Below, one piece after another: positions 16,486 to 25,387 of a stretch of DNA of 50,283 bases; within the stretch, counting starts at the first letter, position 1; every line of letters starts with the position of its first letter. The position numbers and the translations under genes were made by a program. The notes below the pieces were generated by a model, which made no database searches, had not been told where the DNA came from, and saw nothing but the letters and a program-made list of their open reading frames with translations. Location: contig CAJURF010000020.1 in the NCBI GenBank assembly GCA_910588825.1, positions 1 through 50,283 of the forward strand, read 5' to 3'. This DNA is from an uncultured Lachnospiraceae bacterium. Lineage in GTDB: Bacteria; Bacillota; Clostridia; Lachnospirales; Lachnospiraceae.

Positions 16486-17353
16486 GAACCCCTCCCTTCA
16501 AAGCATTGGCCAACTGAGCAAATTGCTCTAGGCTTAAACTTTCCCCCCTTACATTCCCAGGAATTCCACATACTTTCAGTGCCTCCAGTATTTCCTCCTT
16601 TTCCAGCGAAAATCCAGAATAATTCAAAAGTCCGTTCACCAAAGTCTTCCTCCTCTGATTAAAGGAAGCCCGAATTACCTGGAACATAAATCTTTCGTTC
16701 TCCACAATCACCGGCGGATTTTCATAGATTTTCAACTGAATCACTGTACTTCCCACTTTCGGCCGCGGGATAAAACAGTTAGGCGGAACCTGTGCGGCTG
16801 TACAGGGCTGGGCAAAATACTGCACTGCCAGGGACAGGGCTCCATATTCTTTCGTGCCCGGCCCCATACACATACGCTGCGCAACCTCTTTTTGAACCAT
16901 GACAGTGATAGAAGTGATGGGGAGTTTTTTCTCCAGCAGTTCCATCAGAATGGGGGTAGTAATGTAATAAGGGAGATTGGCCACAACCTTAATGGGTTTT
17001 CCCTGATTCTTCTCTTGTATCAGACCCCCAAGGTCCACTTTCAGAATATCGTTTTGTATCACTTCCACATTGGGAAATTCTTTCAAAGTATCCTCCAGTA
17101 CTGGAATCAGAAAGCGGTCTATCTCCACTGCCACAACTTTTCTGGCTGCACTTGCCAGATACTGGGTCATTGTTCCGATTCCCGGACCAATCTCCAGGAC
17201 AAAATCATCCTCCCCAATTTCCGCTGCCTTTACAATCTTTTCCAGAACGTGAGAATCTATCAGAAAATTCTGGCCATACTTTTTCTGAAATACAAATCCA
17301 TATTTTTTTAAAATTTCCTTTGTACCCCCGGGAGTACCCAGATATGGTTTCAT
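16478..17353 (-). CDS. rsmA: 16S rRNA adenine dimethyltransferase
   Basis: A 291-residue KsgA/RsmA enzyme that dimethylates two adjacent adenosines in helix 45 of 16S rRNA with S-adenosylmethionine. Motifs: KYGQNFLID at the N-terminus, the SAM-binding VLEIGPGIGTMTQYL, and the catalytic NLPYYITTPIL (NLPY). Full length. It starts 14 bases after the stop of the TPR/AAA-like gene, with a GGGCGGG ribosome site, and its last bases overlap the Rpn-like gene. An Erm-type resistance methylase is excluded by the overall match to RsmA and the housekeeping context. Confidence 0.96.
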   Translation of the reverse strand: MKPYLGTPGGTKEILKKYGFVFQKKYGQNFLIDSHVLEKIVKAAEIGEDDFVLEIGPGIGTMTQYLASAARKVVAVEIDRFLIPVLEDTLKEFPNVEVIQNDILKVDLGGLIQEKNQGKPIKVVANLPYYITTPILMELLEKKLPITSITVMVQKEVAQRMCMGPGTKEYGALSLAVQYFAQPCTAAQVPPNCFIPRPKVGSTVIQLKIYENPPVIVENERFMFQVIRASFNQRRKTLVNGLLNYSGFSLEKEEILEALKVCGIPGNVRGESLSLEQFAQLANALKGGVHE

Positions 17354-17367
17354 CTTAGCCCGCCCTT

Positions 17368-19977
17368 TTACTTAAAATCTTTCTCATATAAAACAATTTT
17401 TCCCTCATCATCAAATCTTTTCTTTGAAATGGATCTCTGAAGTTTTCGATGGCTGCTTTCCGCTTTTGTAATGGCATCGTCCATCATATCTTTCACAGTT
17501 CCAATGGTCATGGGTTCATCTTCTTTCTGATTATCGCCGATTAGATTGTAAAGTGCAAGAACCCCCATGGTATCCATCACGTATCCCATCTCATCCGCAT
17601 AGACTTTCGCGAAATGAACCAGCTCGTCATTGGTAAATACCGGAATATTTATGGTAGAAGTGAACTTCTTTGTAAATTTGGGATACTTGGCAATGAATTT
17701 GCGCATACCAATCTTCTCATCTTCCAAAATAACCGTCAATCCATCTGTCCTGAATTCCATGGCCTGATTCAGCTGCTCCACACTTTCCGGTGTCAGCTGG
17801 CTGATTTTCTGAATCACCAGAAAACCTCCGGACATTTTATCCACAATCTTCGCGATATCTCTGCCATTTAGCTGAGAAGCTTCCACAGACGCTGTCTTCG
17901 CCGCAGGCATATGAAGCTCTCTGCATATGGACTTGACCAGCCCTTCCGTGAGCCTTGTCTTTCCAGTACGAAGATTTCCCATCACTATAATATTTCCGGT
18001 CCGGGATGTTTTGTCCGATGCGGACATCTGTGCATCGGTGAGCGCTTCCACCAGCTGCTGGCTCATGCCGGGAATTGTGGAAAAGTAGCTGAATAATTTC
18101 TGCTCCACTTCATCCAGATTCTGTTCTCTGGTTACAATTACATCCGGGTCTTCCTCTTCTCTGCTGTTCTGAGAATCAATAAACTCGATTAAACTATCTT
18201 CCTCACTGGCCGTATCCTCCTGAGGATGTATTTCCCCTTCCGGCTGTACTTTCTCTATGTTCAAAATTTCTGCAGATTCTTCTGGTTCTTCTTCCTCTGA
18301 TTCGTCAGCTTTGGCCTCTGCTATGTCTTCTGTGGATTCTTCCACATATTCTGATGGGTTTTCTTCCTCTTCTTTTTCGGCAACGTCGATTCCCTGTTTC
18401 TCCGCGGCAGACAAAATTACTTCTTCCAGATTAAAATCCGGCATTTTCAGCTCCGGAAGCCTGCTGGTATCAAACTTCTCCGGGGTTTCTACATCCAATT
18501 TTGGGAGAGGCCATTTCTTCTCAGCCTTCTCCTGTAAATCCTGAATCTCCACAACCTCAGACTGGCCTTCCTGCAGTCTTGGGTCCTCGTTCTCCCCTGA
18601 GAAGTCCGCCTGCGCTTTTAGAATCTCCACATCTTCAGATGAATCCGCCTGCAAGTCTGGTTCCTGGTTCTCCTCAGACAGTTCTTCCTGTACTTTCAGC
18701 TCCTGCATCTCTATGGACATGGTGTCCTGCCCGCCTGCCTGCGAATCTGCAGGTTCCTCCGCCAGACCATCCTCTTGCTGACGTTCCCCCTCTTCCTCAG
18801 GCTTCTCACTTTCCTGCAGTTTGAGTCCGTCTTCCTGCAGCTTATGCTCTTGGGATTCTCCTGGCTGGTCTTCTGGCTGCTCCTCATTTTCTTCTGGCCT
18901 TGTATCTTCCGGTTCATCCTGAGAAGATTTCTCTTCTATCTCTTTGATATTTTCTTCCACGGTCTCAGGTGGAATCACATCTGCCATGCTGATCTTCGGC
19001 TCAATGGCGTAACCTTCCAGAAAATCTTCATCTTCCTCCCAGTCCCCTTTCACAATCCCAGCGAAGATATCTTTTATGCCCTTTGTAATTTTCTCCTGTA
19101 ATGTTCCATTTCCTTCCACAATGGTTACAATATCATCATTCTTCTTCTGTTTCCGGGGCTGTTCTTCATCGTACAGTTCCATGGAAAGACTCTCTAAATT
19201 TCCGGGCTTTTCTGAATCCTGGCTTTTTGACTCTGTATCTGACTGCCCTCCGCTCTCTGAGTCCGGCTCTGATTCCTGTTCGAAGCTCTGTTTCTGCTCC
19301 GTCTCATTTTCCTCTGTCTGTACCTGGACCTCTTCTCTATCCTGCTGTTCCCTTAATTCTTTCTCACGGAGCTGTTCTTCATAAATCTTGCGCTGTCTCG
19401 GGGTCAGATTTGTCAGACGCATTTTCAGCTCCAGCGCCTTTATAACATATTCCCCTTCACTAAACCACAATACAAGATCATCGCAGACCTCTTCGCATTT
19501 CCTCCGCTCGCCTGCCTTGTAGTACAGTTTGGCCAGTTCATAAGACCATCTCTCTGTATATTCCCGCTCCTTATACTCCTCCAGAATTTGAATCTGGTCT
19601 TCCAGGGGCGTCTTTCTTGCGCTGTAGATTTTGTATTTTAAAATAAAATGTATATTATCATTGGGAGCCATCTCGAGAAATTCCTGATAATACTTCAGTG
19701 CATCCTCCAAATCCTCCATTTTTATGGACACTTCAATCAGACGGTACAGAATATTTTTTCTCACAGGCGATCTTTTGTAGGCCATAAGAAAAATCTCTTT
19801 ACTCTCCTGATAACATCTGTTAGCCGCGTAAACCTCCCCTGCCACACACAGGGTACGCGCACTTTTCACTTTTCTCCACTCAATAGATTCCACAATTTCA
19901 AGAGCATTTTTATAATCTTTTTTATGCACAAACTGGTTGATGCTTTCTATTTTTGTAAGAAATTCTTCTCTGTCCAA
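17368..19977 (-). CDS. TPR protein with acidic linker and AAA-like domain
   Basis: About 869 residues, function unknown. The N-terminal 200 residues form TPR-like helical repeats (ALEIVESIEWRKVKSARTL, ALKYYQEFLEMAPND). A very acidic, low-complexity Glu/Ser/Gln linker runs from about 215 to 640. The C-terminal 200 residues resemble a CbxX/CfxQ-like AAA domain: Walker A GNLRTGKT, then GGFLVIQK where a Walker B hhhhDE would be expected, so ATP hydrolysis may be lost. The frame opens at ATG 19998 without a good ribosome site; a TTG at 19977 with GGTGG 6 bases upstream (N-terminus LDREEFLTKIE) looks more likely. A promoter at 20037-20066 precedes it and rsmA follows after 14 bases. Positions quoted may shift by 7 depending on the start. 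Confidence 0.8.
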   Translation of the reverse strand: MDREEFLTKIESINQFVHKKDYKNALEIVESIEWRKVKSARTLCVAGEVYAANRCYQESKEIFLMAYKRSPVRKNILYRLIEVSIKMEDLEDALKYYQEFLEMAPNDNIHFILKYKIYSARKTPLEDQIQILEEYKEREYTERWSYELAKLYYKAGERRKCEEVCDDLVLWFSEGEYVIKALELKMRLTNLTPRQRKIYEEQLREKELREQQDREEVQVQTEENETEQKQSFEQESEPDSESGGQSDTESKSQDSEKPGNLESLSMELYDEEQPRKQKKNDDIVTIVEGNGTLQEKITKGIKDIFAGIVKGDWEEDEDFLEGYAIEPKISMADVIPPETVEENIKEIEEKSSQDEPEDTRPEENEEQPEDQPGESQEHKLQEDGLKLQESEKPEEEGERQQEDGLAEEPADSQAGGQDTMSIEMQELKVQEELSEENQEPDLQADSSEDVEILKAQADFSGENEDPRLQEGQSEVVEIQDLQEKAEKKWPLPKLDVETPEKFDTSRLPELKMPDFNLEEVILSAAEKQGIDVAEKEEEENPSEYVEESTEDIAEAKADESEEEEPEESAEILNIEKVQPEGEIHPQEDTASEEDSLIEFIDSQNSREEEDPDVIVTREQNLDEVEQKLFSYFSTIPGMSQQLVEALTDAQMSASDKTSRTGNIIVMGNLRTGKTRLTEGLVKSICRELHMPAAKTASVEASQLNGRDIAKIVDKMSGGFLVIQKISQLTPESVEQLNQAMEFRTDGLTVILEDEKIGMRKFIAKYPKFTKKFTSTINIPVFTNDELVHFAKVYADEMGYVMDTMGVLALYNLIGDNQKEDEPMTIGTVKDMMDDAITKAESSHRKLQRSISKKRFDDEGKIVLYEKDFK

Positions 19978-20036
19978 TACTATCCACCAACTTTCCATAT
20001 CTATGTGTTCATCCGCCTGACTGGCTTGCTATTCAC

Positions 20037-20066
20037 AGTGTATCATAGGGATATTATGATTGTCAA
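20037..20066 (-). promoter_or_regulatory. Promoter of the TPR/AAA-rsmA-Rpn unit
   Basis: TTGACA (20066-20061), 18-base spacer, TACACT (20042-20037) on the minus strand, in the gap between recF and the TPR gene. It marks a new transcription unit after recF. Confidence 0.6.
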
Positions 20067-20089
20067 AGAATTACTGTAACTACTGCCCT

Positions 20090-21172
20090 CTATCCCTGGC
20101 GGATGCTGCCTGCTGTCACCTGAAATATTTTATCAATTCTGAACCTGCTGTTTACAAAATCATCCAGCCCAGTGCAGGTAATCAATGTCTGTATCTGATG
20201 AATACTGTTCAGAAGGTAATTCTGCCGGTTATGGTCCAGCTCTGATAAGACATCATCCAGGAGCAGCACCGGCGTATCCCTGACTGTATTCTTTACCATA
20301 TAAATTTCGGACAATTTCAGAGACAATGCCGCTGTTCTCTGCTGACCCTGAGAACCGTATTTACGTATGTCGAATCCATTGATTTTCACGCATAGATCAT
20401 CTCTGTGGGGTCCGGTACAGGTGGTATGCAGTTTCAAATCCCTGTCCCGGTTTGCAGCCAGTGTCTCCTCATAGAGTTCTTCGGAAACATTAGCCTCATA
20501 TTTCAACTCCATCTTCTCTTTTTTACCAGTGAGATTCTGATGGATTTCCTGAATGATTTCATTTAACTGCAAAATAAATTCTTTTCTTTTTGCAATAATA
20601 CGCCTGCCATATGTGAGAAGCTGATAATCCCATATATCTATGGTTTCTTCCAGTTTAGGCTGAAACACAATATCTCTTAACAGTTTATTTCTCTGATTGA
20701 TGACTTTTTGAAAATTAAATAAATCGGATAAGTAGATTTTATCCAGCTGACACAATTCTAAATCCAGAAATTTTCTTCTCTCGCTGGGCCCGCTTTTTAT
20801 TAAATTTAAATCTTCCGGCGAAAAAAAGACCAGATTTACCACACCGAACAACTCACTGGCCTTATGGATGGGAATTCCGTTAATAGCTGCTCCTTTGGGC
20901 TTGTTTTTCTTCAAATGCATATCTAATTTATAGGGGAGCCCATTTTTCACTAATTTCATACAGATATGAGACTCATCTTCATGAAATTGAATAACTTCCC
21001 GGTCTTTGCTTCCTCTGTGGGATTTGGTAGTACCGCACATATAGACGGCCTCCAAAATATTTGTTTTGCCCTGAGCGTTCTCTCCATACAAGATATTAGT
21101 CCCTTGATCAAACGTAAGGTCAAGGGACTGATAATTTCTAAAATTTTTTAATTGCAAAGATTCAATATACAT
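20090..21172 (-). CDS. recF: DNA replication and repair protein RecF
   Basis: A 360-residue SMC-like ATPase that loads RecA at single-strand gaps with RecO/RecR. Walker A is GENAQGKTN (about residues 30-38), the ABC-type signature is in SQGQQRTAALSLKLSE, and Walker B is VLLLDDVLSELD. N-terminus MYIESLQLKNFRNY matches the family. It begins 3 bases after the rlbA stop, with AAGG overlapping that stop, so dnaN-rlbA-recF are one operon. In most Firmicutes gyrB follows; here it does not. Confidence 0.97.
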   Translation of the reverse strand: MYIESLQLKNFRNYQSLDLTFDQGTNILYGENAQGKTNILEAVYMCGTTKSHRGSKDREVIQFHEDESHICMKLVKNGLPYKLDMHLKKNKPKGAAINGIPIHKASELFGVVNLVFFSPEDLNLIKSGPSERRKFLDLELCQLDKIYLSDLFNFQKVINQRNKLLRDIVFQPKLEETIDIWDYQLLTYGRRIIAKRKEFILQLNEIIQEIHQNLTGKKEKMELKYEANVSEELYEETLAANRDRDLKLHTTCTGPHRDDLCVKINGFDIRKYGSQGQQRTAALSLKLSEIYMVKNTVRDTPVLLLDDVLSELDHNRQNYLLNSIHQIQTLITCTGLDDFVNSRFRIDKIFQVTAGSIRQG

Positions 21173-21175
21173 TTT

Positions 21176-21394
21176 CTACCTTACAATACGAATCTGAACT
21201 TCCTGAAAATCAACCACATCGCCAGCACACAGTTTACGACCCCGCCGGGTATCGATCTCTCCATTTACCTGTACCAGCCCGTCCTGTATCATATATTTGG
21301 CGTCCACACCGTCTTCTGCTATATTTACAGCTTTTAAGGCCTGTCCCAGTTTAATATACTCTCCCTCCAGGGGAATCTCAAATATCTCTTTCAT
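21176..21394 (-). CDS. rlbA: S4-domain RNA-binding protein YaaA/RlbA
   Basis: A 72-residue S4-like RNA-binding protein of the YaaA (RlbA) family, always found between dnaN and recF in Firmicutes. It contains the S4 core IKLGQALKAV and VQVNGEIDTRRGRKLCAGD. In Bacillus the homologue is implicated in late 50S ribosome assembly, which I carry over only by family. It is placed 32 bases after dnaN and 3 before recF. Confidence 0.93.
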   Translation of the reverse strand: MKEIFEIPLEGEYIKLGQALKAVNIAEDGVDAKYMIQDGLVQVNGEIDTRRGRKLCAGDVVDFQEVQIRIVR

Positions 21395-21426
21395 TTCGCT
21401 GACATCCTATCTTATTTTTCTCAAAA

Positions 21427-22527
21427 TCAATTAAAGTTTACAGGCAGAATCAAATACGTATATCTTTTTTCTTCATCTCTGATAAAGCAGGGAGCTTTGG
21501 GATTCACAAAATAAATTTGTATAGTCTCATCATCAATGGCTTTCAGCGCGTCAATCAAAAATTTAGGGTTAAAACCTATTAAAATATCTTTCCCTTCTTT
21601 TTCAATGTCAATTTGTTCATCCATAGACCCTATTGCCGTATCAATTTTCAACTCCATGGTATTATCGGAGGCATTGATAATAATGGGCCGCTTATCACTT
21701 TCCCGGATAAACAGGGCCGCACGTTCAATACAGCTTAGAAATTCTTTTTTATTAATCATGACCATAGTTTCATAATCACTGGATAACATCTGGTCTATCT
21801 TAAAATATTCTCCGTCAATCAGCCTGGAAACCACCATGGTTTTGTCAAATTCGAACAAAATATGATTTTTCCCAAAGTATATGCTTACCTGGTCATCTAC
21901 CTCGCCGGATAAAATTTTGCTGACCTCTCCTAATGTTTTTCCCGGTACGATTACCTTTTTATCTTCATATTGTTTTTTCAACTCTACGTTACGGATAGAG
22001 ATCCTGTGGCCATCCAGGGATACGATGCGAAGAAAACCATCCCGTATTTCAAATAGTTCCCCTGTCATCAGTTTATTATTTTCATTGACGGCAATAGAAA
22101 AGATCGTCTGGCGTATCATTTCTTTTAAAGTAAACTGTGAGATAGTCAGAGATTCTTCTCGCTCTACTACAGGAATATATGTGAAGTCTTCACCTGACTT
22201 TCCCGGTATGGTGAATTTTGACTTCTCACAGGTGATTGTGGCATGCAAAGTTTCATCTGTCTGGATTGTCACTGAGTTATCGGGAAGTTTTCGTATAATC
22301 TCCGAAAAGATTTTAGCATCTAATGCAGCCATGCCTTTTTCTTCTATATTACCTTCTACAATGGTTTCTATTCCCAGTTCCATATCATTAGCTGTGAATT
22401 TAATCTGGCTGGCTGTAGCGTCGATTAAAATACATTCCAGGATCGGCATGGTTGTTTTGCTGGGAACAGCTTTCAGGACAATGTTTACGCTTTTTAATAG
22501 ATCGTTCTTGGAACAGATAATTTTCAT
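21427..22527 (-). CDS. dnaN: DNA polymerase III sliding clamp (beta subunit)
   Basis: A 366-residue clamp forming a ring-shaped dimer that tethers polymerase III to DNA. Three DNA-clamp domains are recognisable; the N-terminus is MKIICSKNDLLKSVNIVLKAV and the C-terminus ends in the conserved YLILPVNF-type strand. Full length. It lies 298 bases downstream of dnaA, in a gap that contains a perfect DnaA box and one near-match, and is followed by rlbA-recF. The ribosome site AAGGAAG is about 12 bases from the ATG, slightly far. Confidence 0.97.
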   Translation of the reverse strand: MKIICSKNDLLKSVNIVLKAVPSKTTMPILECILIDATASQIKFTANDMELGIETIVEGNIEEKGMAALDAKIFSEIIRKLPDNSVTIQTDETLHATITCEKSKFTIPGKSGEDFTYIPVVEREESLTISQFTLKEMIRQTIFSIAVNENNKLMTGELFEIRDGFLRIVSLDGHRISIRNVELKKQYEDKKVIVPGKTLGEVSKILSGEVDDQVSIYFGKNHILFEFDKTMVVSRLIDGEYFKIDQMLSSDYETMVMINKKEFLSCIERAALFIRESDKRPIIINASDNTMELKIDTAIGSMDEQIDIEKEGKDILIGFNPKFLIDALKAIDDETIQIYFVNPKAPCFIRDEEKRYTYLILPVNFN

Positions 22528-22530
22528 GAT

Positions 22531-22814
22531 TGTGTATAACTTCCTTTCTTATATGACCGCATCCCCGGTGTTTTATTAATATAAAAAGAATTCCGTAGTA
22601 GTCTTCTTAGTGGGTGTGTATATGTTAAAAAGTCCGATCATACTTGTGGTTGAAGGGTTTGGTGAAATGATAACCCTGTTTAAACTGTTTTTTAAAGGTG
22701 TGGATCTCAGTGTACAAGTTACGAAGGTGAAAAATAAGGATATTTGCTTAAAGAGAGTTATACTCCCCAATTCACATGGAAAACACCCTTCATGCACATC
22801 ATGAATGTGGATAA
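22531..22814. other. dnaA-dnaN gap with DnaA boxes
   Basis: A perfect DnaA box TTATCCACA is present at 22814-22806 (minus strand) and a one-mismatch box TTATACACA at 22539-22531, directly before dnaN. Short open frames occur on both strands but have no ribosome site and no recognisable product. The boxes suggest DnaA control of dnaN or a minor part of a bipartite origin. Confidence 0.6.
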
Positions 22815-22825
22815 TTTCCTTTATT

Positions 22826-24178
22826 TTATTTTTGAGGGTTAATTTTCTTTTTCAGAATCTCAACGGTGTTCTGGGTTGTAGGGGAGGTCTGCAGTTCTTT
22901 TTCAATTTTCTCAATGCCGTGCTTTACAGTGGTGTGGTCCCGGTTCCCCATGTATTTTCCAATGACTTTTAAGGCTGTGTCTGTCATATCCCTGCACAGG
23001 TACATGGCAATCTGGCGGGGGTGTACAATTTTGGAACTCCGCTTATTGCTCTTGATATCATCTAAGGATACGTCAAAATGTTCACAGACTGTATTGATGA
23101 TGTATTCTGGTGTTATAATTCTCTTTTCATCCGGAGAGATAATGTCCTTTAAGACCTGCTCCGCCAATGCCAGAGTCACTTCCTGTTTTTCCAGGTTAGC
23201 AAAAGCCATCAGCTTATTTAAAGCGCCTTCCAGTTCCCTGATATTGGATTTTACATTGGTAGCGATATATTTTATAATCTCTTCATCCAGATTATAGCCG
23301 TCCAGTTCCTCCTTTTTACGAAGGATAGCCATTCTCGTTTCATAATCCGGACTTGAGATATCTGCGATCAGACCCCATTCAAAACGGGACCGGATTCGGT
23401 CTTCCAGAATTTCCATGTCTTTCGGAGGCTTGTCTGAGGAAATGACAATCTGCTTCTTGGCACTGTGTAAAGCGTTGAAAGTGTGGAAAAATTCTTCCTG
23501 TGTGGATTCTTTGCCTATGATGAACTCCACGTCGTCAATGAGAAGTACATCAATGTTCCGGTATTTTTCGCGGAATTTAGTCATGGCAGTGTTGTTGCTG
23601 TTACGGATGGATTCGATTAGTTCGTTGGTGAATTCTTCACTGGTTACATATAACACACGGCTCTGGGGGTATGTATTGATTACAAAGTGGGCGATCGAGT
23701 GCATTAAGTGGGTTTTGCCAAGTCCTACACCTCCGTAGATGAACAGAGGGTTGTAGACTTCTCCGGGGGATTCCGCGGCAGCCAGAGAAGCGGCATGGGC
23801 AAATTTATTGTTGCTTCCCACGACAAAAGTATCAAAAGTATACTTGGGGTTCAGCCTGGCTTCTTCCCATCTGGTGGCATTAGGGTCCTGATTGGGAAGG
23901 GGCTTTGCTGTTTCCACATCTGCCTGGAGTAAAAATCTTACCTGGCAGTTCATCATTCCGGTAGCTTCCCCGATTGCCACCTGGAGAGGAAGGGTATACT
24001 TTTTGCTGATATAGTTTAGACCTACCTGTTGGGAAGGGACAATGATGGTAACTATATTTTTATCCACACTATGTACTTTCAAGGGCACCAGCCATGTGTT
24101 AAAAGAAACATCAGACAGTTCGTGCTCTGTTCTTACAATATTTAGTATTTCGTCCCATTTTTCTTCTATCACGTTCAT
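22826..24178 (-). CDS. dnaA: Chromosomal replication initiator DnaA
   Basis: A 450-residue AAA+ initiator that binds DnaA boxes and opens oriC. Domain I is at the N-terminus (ILNIVRTEHELSDVSFNTWL). The AAA+ core has Walker A GGVGLGKTHLMHS and Walker B VLLIDDVEF. Domain IV has the helix-turn-helix signature IAMYLCRDMTDTALKVIGKYMGNRDHTTV. The start has GGAGAA 6 bases upstream. It is read away from oriC, toward dnaN. The DnaA signature contains KYMGNRDHTTV rather than the common xFGGRDHTTV; the DNA-contacting DHTTV is kept. Confidence 0.98.
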   Translation of the reverse strand: MNVIEEKWDEILNIVRTEHELSDVSFNTWLVPLKVHSVDKNIVTIIVPSQQVGLNYISKKYTLPLQVAIGEATGMMNCQVRFLLQADVETAKPLPNQDPNATRWEEARLNPKYTFDTFVVGSNNKFAHAASLAAAESPGEVYNPLFIYGGVGLGKTHLMHSIAHFVINTYPQSRVLYVTSEEFTNELIESIRNSNNTAMTKFREKYRNIDVLLIDDVEFIIGKESTQEEFFHTFNALHSAKKQIVISSDKPPKDMEILEDRIRSRFEWGLIADISSPDYETRMAILRKKEELDGYNLDEEIIKYIATNVKSNIRELEGALNKLMAFANLEKQEVTLALAEQVLKDIISPDEKRIITPEYIINTVCEHFDVSLDDIKSNKRSSKIVHPRQIAMYLCRDMTDTALKVIGKYMGNRDHTTVKHGIEKIEKELQTSPTTQNTVEILKKKINPQK

Positions 24179-24595
24179 AGCTAATTCTCCAAATTTTTTT
24201 TATAGTATCATATTATAATAAATAGAGAGATTTCGCAATGATTAAATATTTGTGAGGAATCCATATTATTACTGAGGTGTTAAAAATGTGTATAAATGGT
24301 ATGGATGAAAAAGTGGCTTATTTTGGGGATTTCTCTGTCGAAATGTGTAAGATTTTGCGTTTTTTACACGGATAAAAGAGAGTTATCCACAAGTTATCCA
24401 CAAAATGTGGATAACGTTATATCAGGCAGGGGATAAAAGGGGGATTGTGGAAAACTTGAATTTGATAAATTCTATAGAAGTTTATCGTATCTTTTCTTGA
24501 TTTTCGCTTGACGAATACCTTATTTATGCATATAATTAAAACGATGTTCATAAACGTAATTGTCATATATTAAAGAAGAAGGAGGTGCCTGAGTT
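24179..24595. other. oriC: Chromosomal origin oriC
   Basis: The 417-base dnaA-rpmH gap. Three perfect DnaA boxes lie within 32 bases: TTATCCACA at 24383-24391 and 24394-24402 (plus strand), and 24414-24406 (minus strand, as TGTGGATAA). A near-box TTTTCCACA is at 24454-24446 (minus) and a one-mismatch box at 24305-24297 (minus). AT-rich DNA flanks both sides; 24455-24530 is a plausible unwinding element. The dnaA promoter region (24195-24240) and the rpmH promoter (24508-24536) are at the ends. Gene direction switches here. Confidence 0.92.
24508..24536 (+). promoter_or_regulatory. Promoter of rpmH-rnpA operon
   Basis: TTGACG (24508-24513), 17-base spacer, TATAAT (24531-24536). The start is expected near 24543, about 53 bases before rpmH. 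Confidence 0.8.
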
Positions 24596-24730
24596 ATGAA
24601 AATGACATTTCAGCCAAAGAAAAGGCATAGGGCAAAAGTGCATGGTTTTCGGGCAAGAATGAGTACGAAAGGCGGGCGTAAGGTCCTGGCAGCCAGAAGA
24701 TTAAAAGGAAGAAAAAGGATCGCTGTATAA
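24596..24730 (+). CDS. rpmH: 50S ribosomal protein L34
   Basis: A 44-residue, highly basic protein of the large subunit. The start MKMTFQPKKRHRAKVHGFR and the ending RRLKGRKRIAV match bacterial L34. GGAGG lies about 10 bases before the ATG. It is too short for common length cut-offs but certain from sequence and position: first gene to the right of oriC, followed by rnpA as in nearly all bacteria. Confidence 0.98.
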   Translation: MKMTFQPKKRHRAKVHGFRARMSTKGGRKVLAARRLKGRKRIAV

Positions 24731-24777
24731 GACCGCATAATTGTGGTCTTTTCTTCTATTATTTTGGAGTCAGATAA

Positions 24778-25128
24778 ATGATGGAATATTCAGAGTCGTT
24801 GAAGAAGAACAGTGATTTTCAAAAAGTTTACAGGCAGGGAACATCGTATGTAAACCGTCTGCTGGTTATGTATGTACTGGATAACGGTACAGAACATAAC
24901 CGGCTGGGAGTTTCTGTGAGTAAGAAAGTGGGAAACAGTATTGTCCGCCACAGGATTGCCAGATTAATCAGGGAGAGTTACCGGTGCAATGAGAGCCGGT
25001 TTCAAAGAGGATTGGATATTGTGGTAGTTTCCAGGACACAGGCGAAAGGTACGAATTATTGGGATATTGAAAGTGCCATGATGCATCTGGGGAATATGCA
25101 TCACATTATAATAGGAAGAAAATCATGA
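24778..25128 (+). CDS. rnpA: Ribonuclease P protein component
   Basis: A 116-residue basic protein that assists the RNase P RNA in maturing tRNA 5' ends. It has the family core: LKKNSDFQKVYRQG, NRLGVSVSKKVGNSIVRHRIARLIRESYR (the RNR-like basic motif) and DIVVVSR. Two adjacent ATGs (24778, 24781) are possible; GGAG is 8 bases before the first. Its stop overlaps the yidD start (ATGA). Confidence 0.96.
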   Translation: MMEYSESLKKNSDFQKVYRQGTSYVNRLLVMYVLDNGTEHNRLGVSVSKKVGNSIVRHRIARLIRESYRCNESRFQRGLDIVVVSRTQAKGTNYWDIESAMMHLGNMHHIIIGRKS

Positions 25129-25334
25129 AAAATTTGTTGATTTGGATGATTCGATGTTATCAAAAGTACGTATCGCCTGTGAAAAGTACCAGGTGCCCGT
25201 ATTTTCCCACATGTTCTCAATATGGGATTGAAGCGTTGAAAAAGTACGGAGCTTTTAAGGGAATCCTTTTGACAGGGTGGAGAATTTTGCGTTGTAATCC
25301 TTTTTCAAAGGGTGGTTATGATCCAGTGCCTTAG
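25125..25334 (+). CDS. yidD: Membrane protein insertion efficiency factor YidD
   Basis: A 69-residue protein of the YidD family, thought to help Sec/YidC-dependent membrane insertion from the inner face. The conserved pattern is complete: amphipathic N-terminus IRCYQKYVSP, then CPYFPTCSQYGIEAL with its two cysteines, and GWRILRCNPFSKGGYDPVP with a third cysteine. Four bases overlap rnpA (ATGA), and yidC follows 53 bases later. Confidence 0.96.
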   Translation: MKNLLIWMIRCYQKYVSPVKSTRCPYFPTCSQYGIEALKKYGAFKGILLTGWRILRCNPFSKGGYDPVP

Positions 25335-25387
25335 GTACTTAATAGAAATGTTAGGAACTGTATGAAAAGACCAGGAGGAATTATATT

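Noticed and set aside
22576..22804. Small open frames on both strands between dnaA and dnaN
   Set aside because: They overlap each other, lack ribosome sites and known motifs; the gap is better explained as a DnaA-box region.
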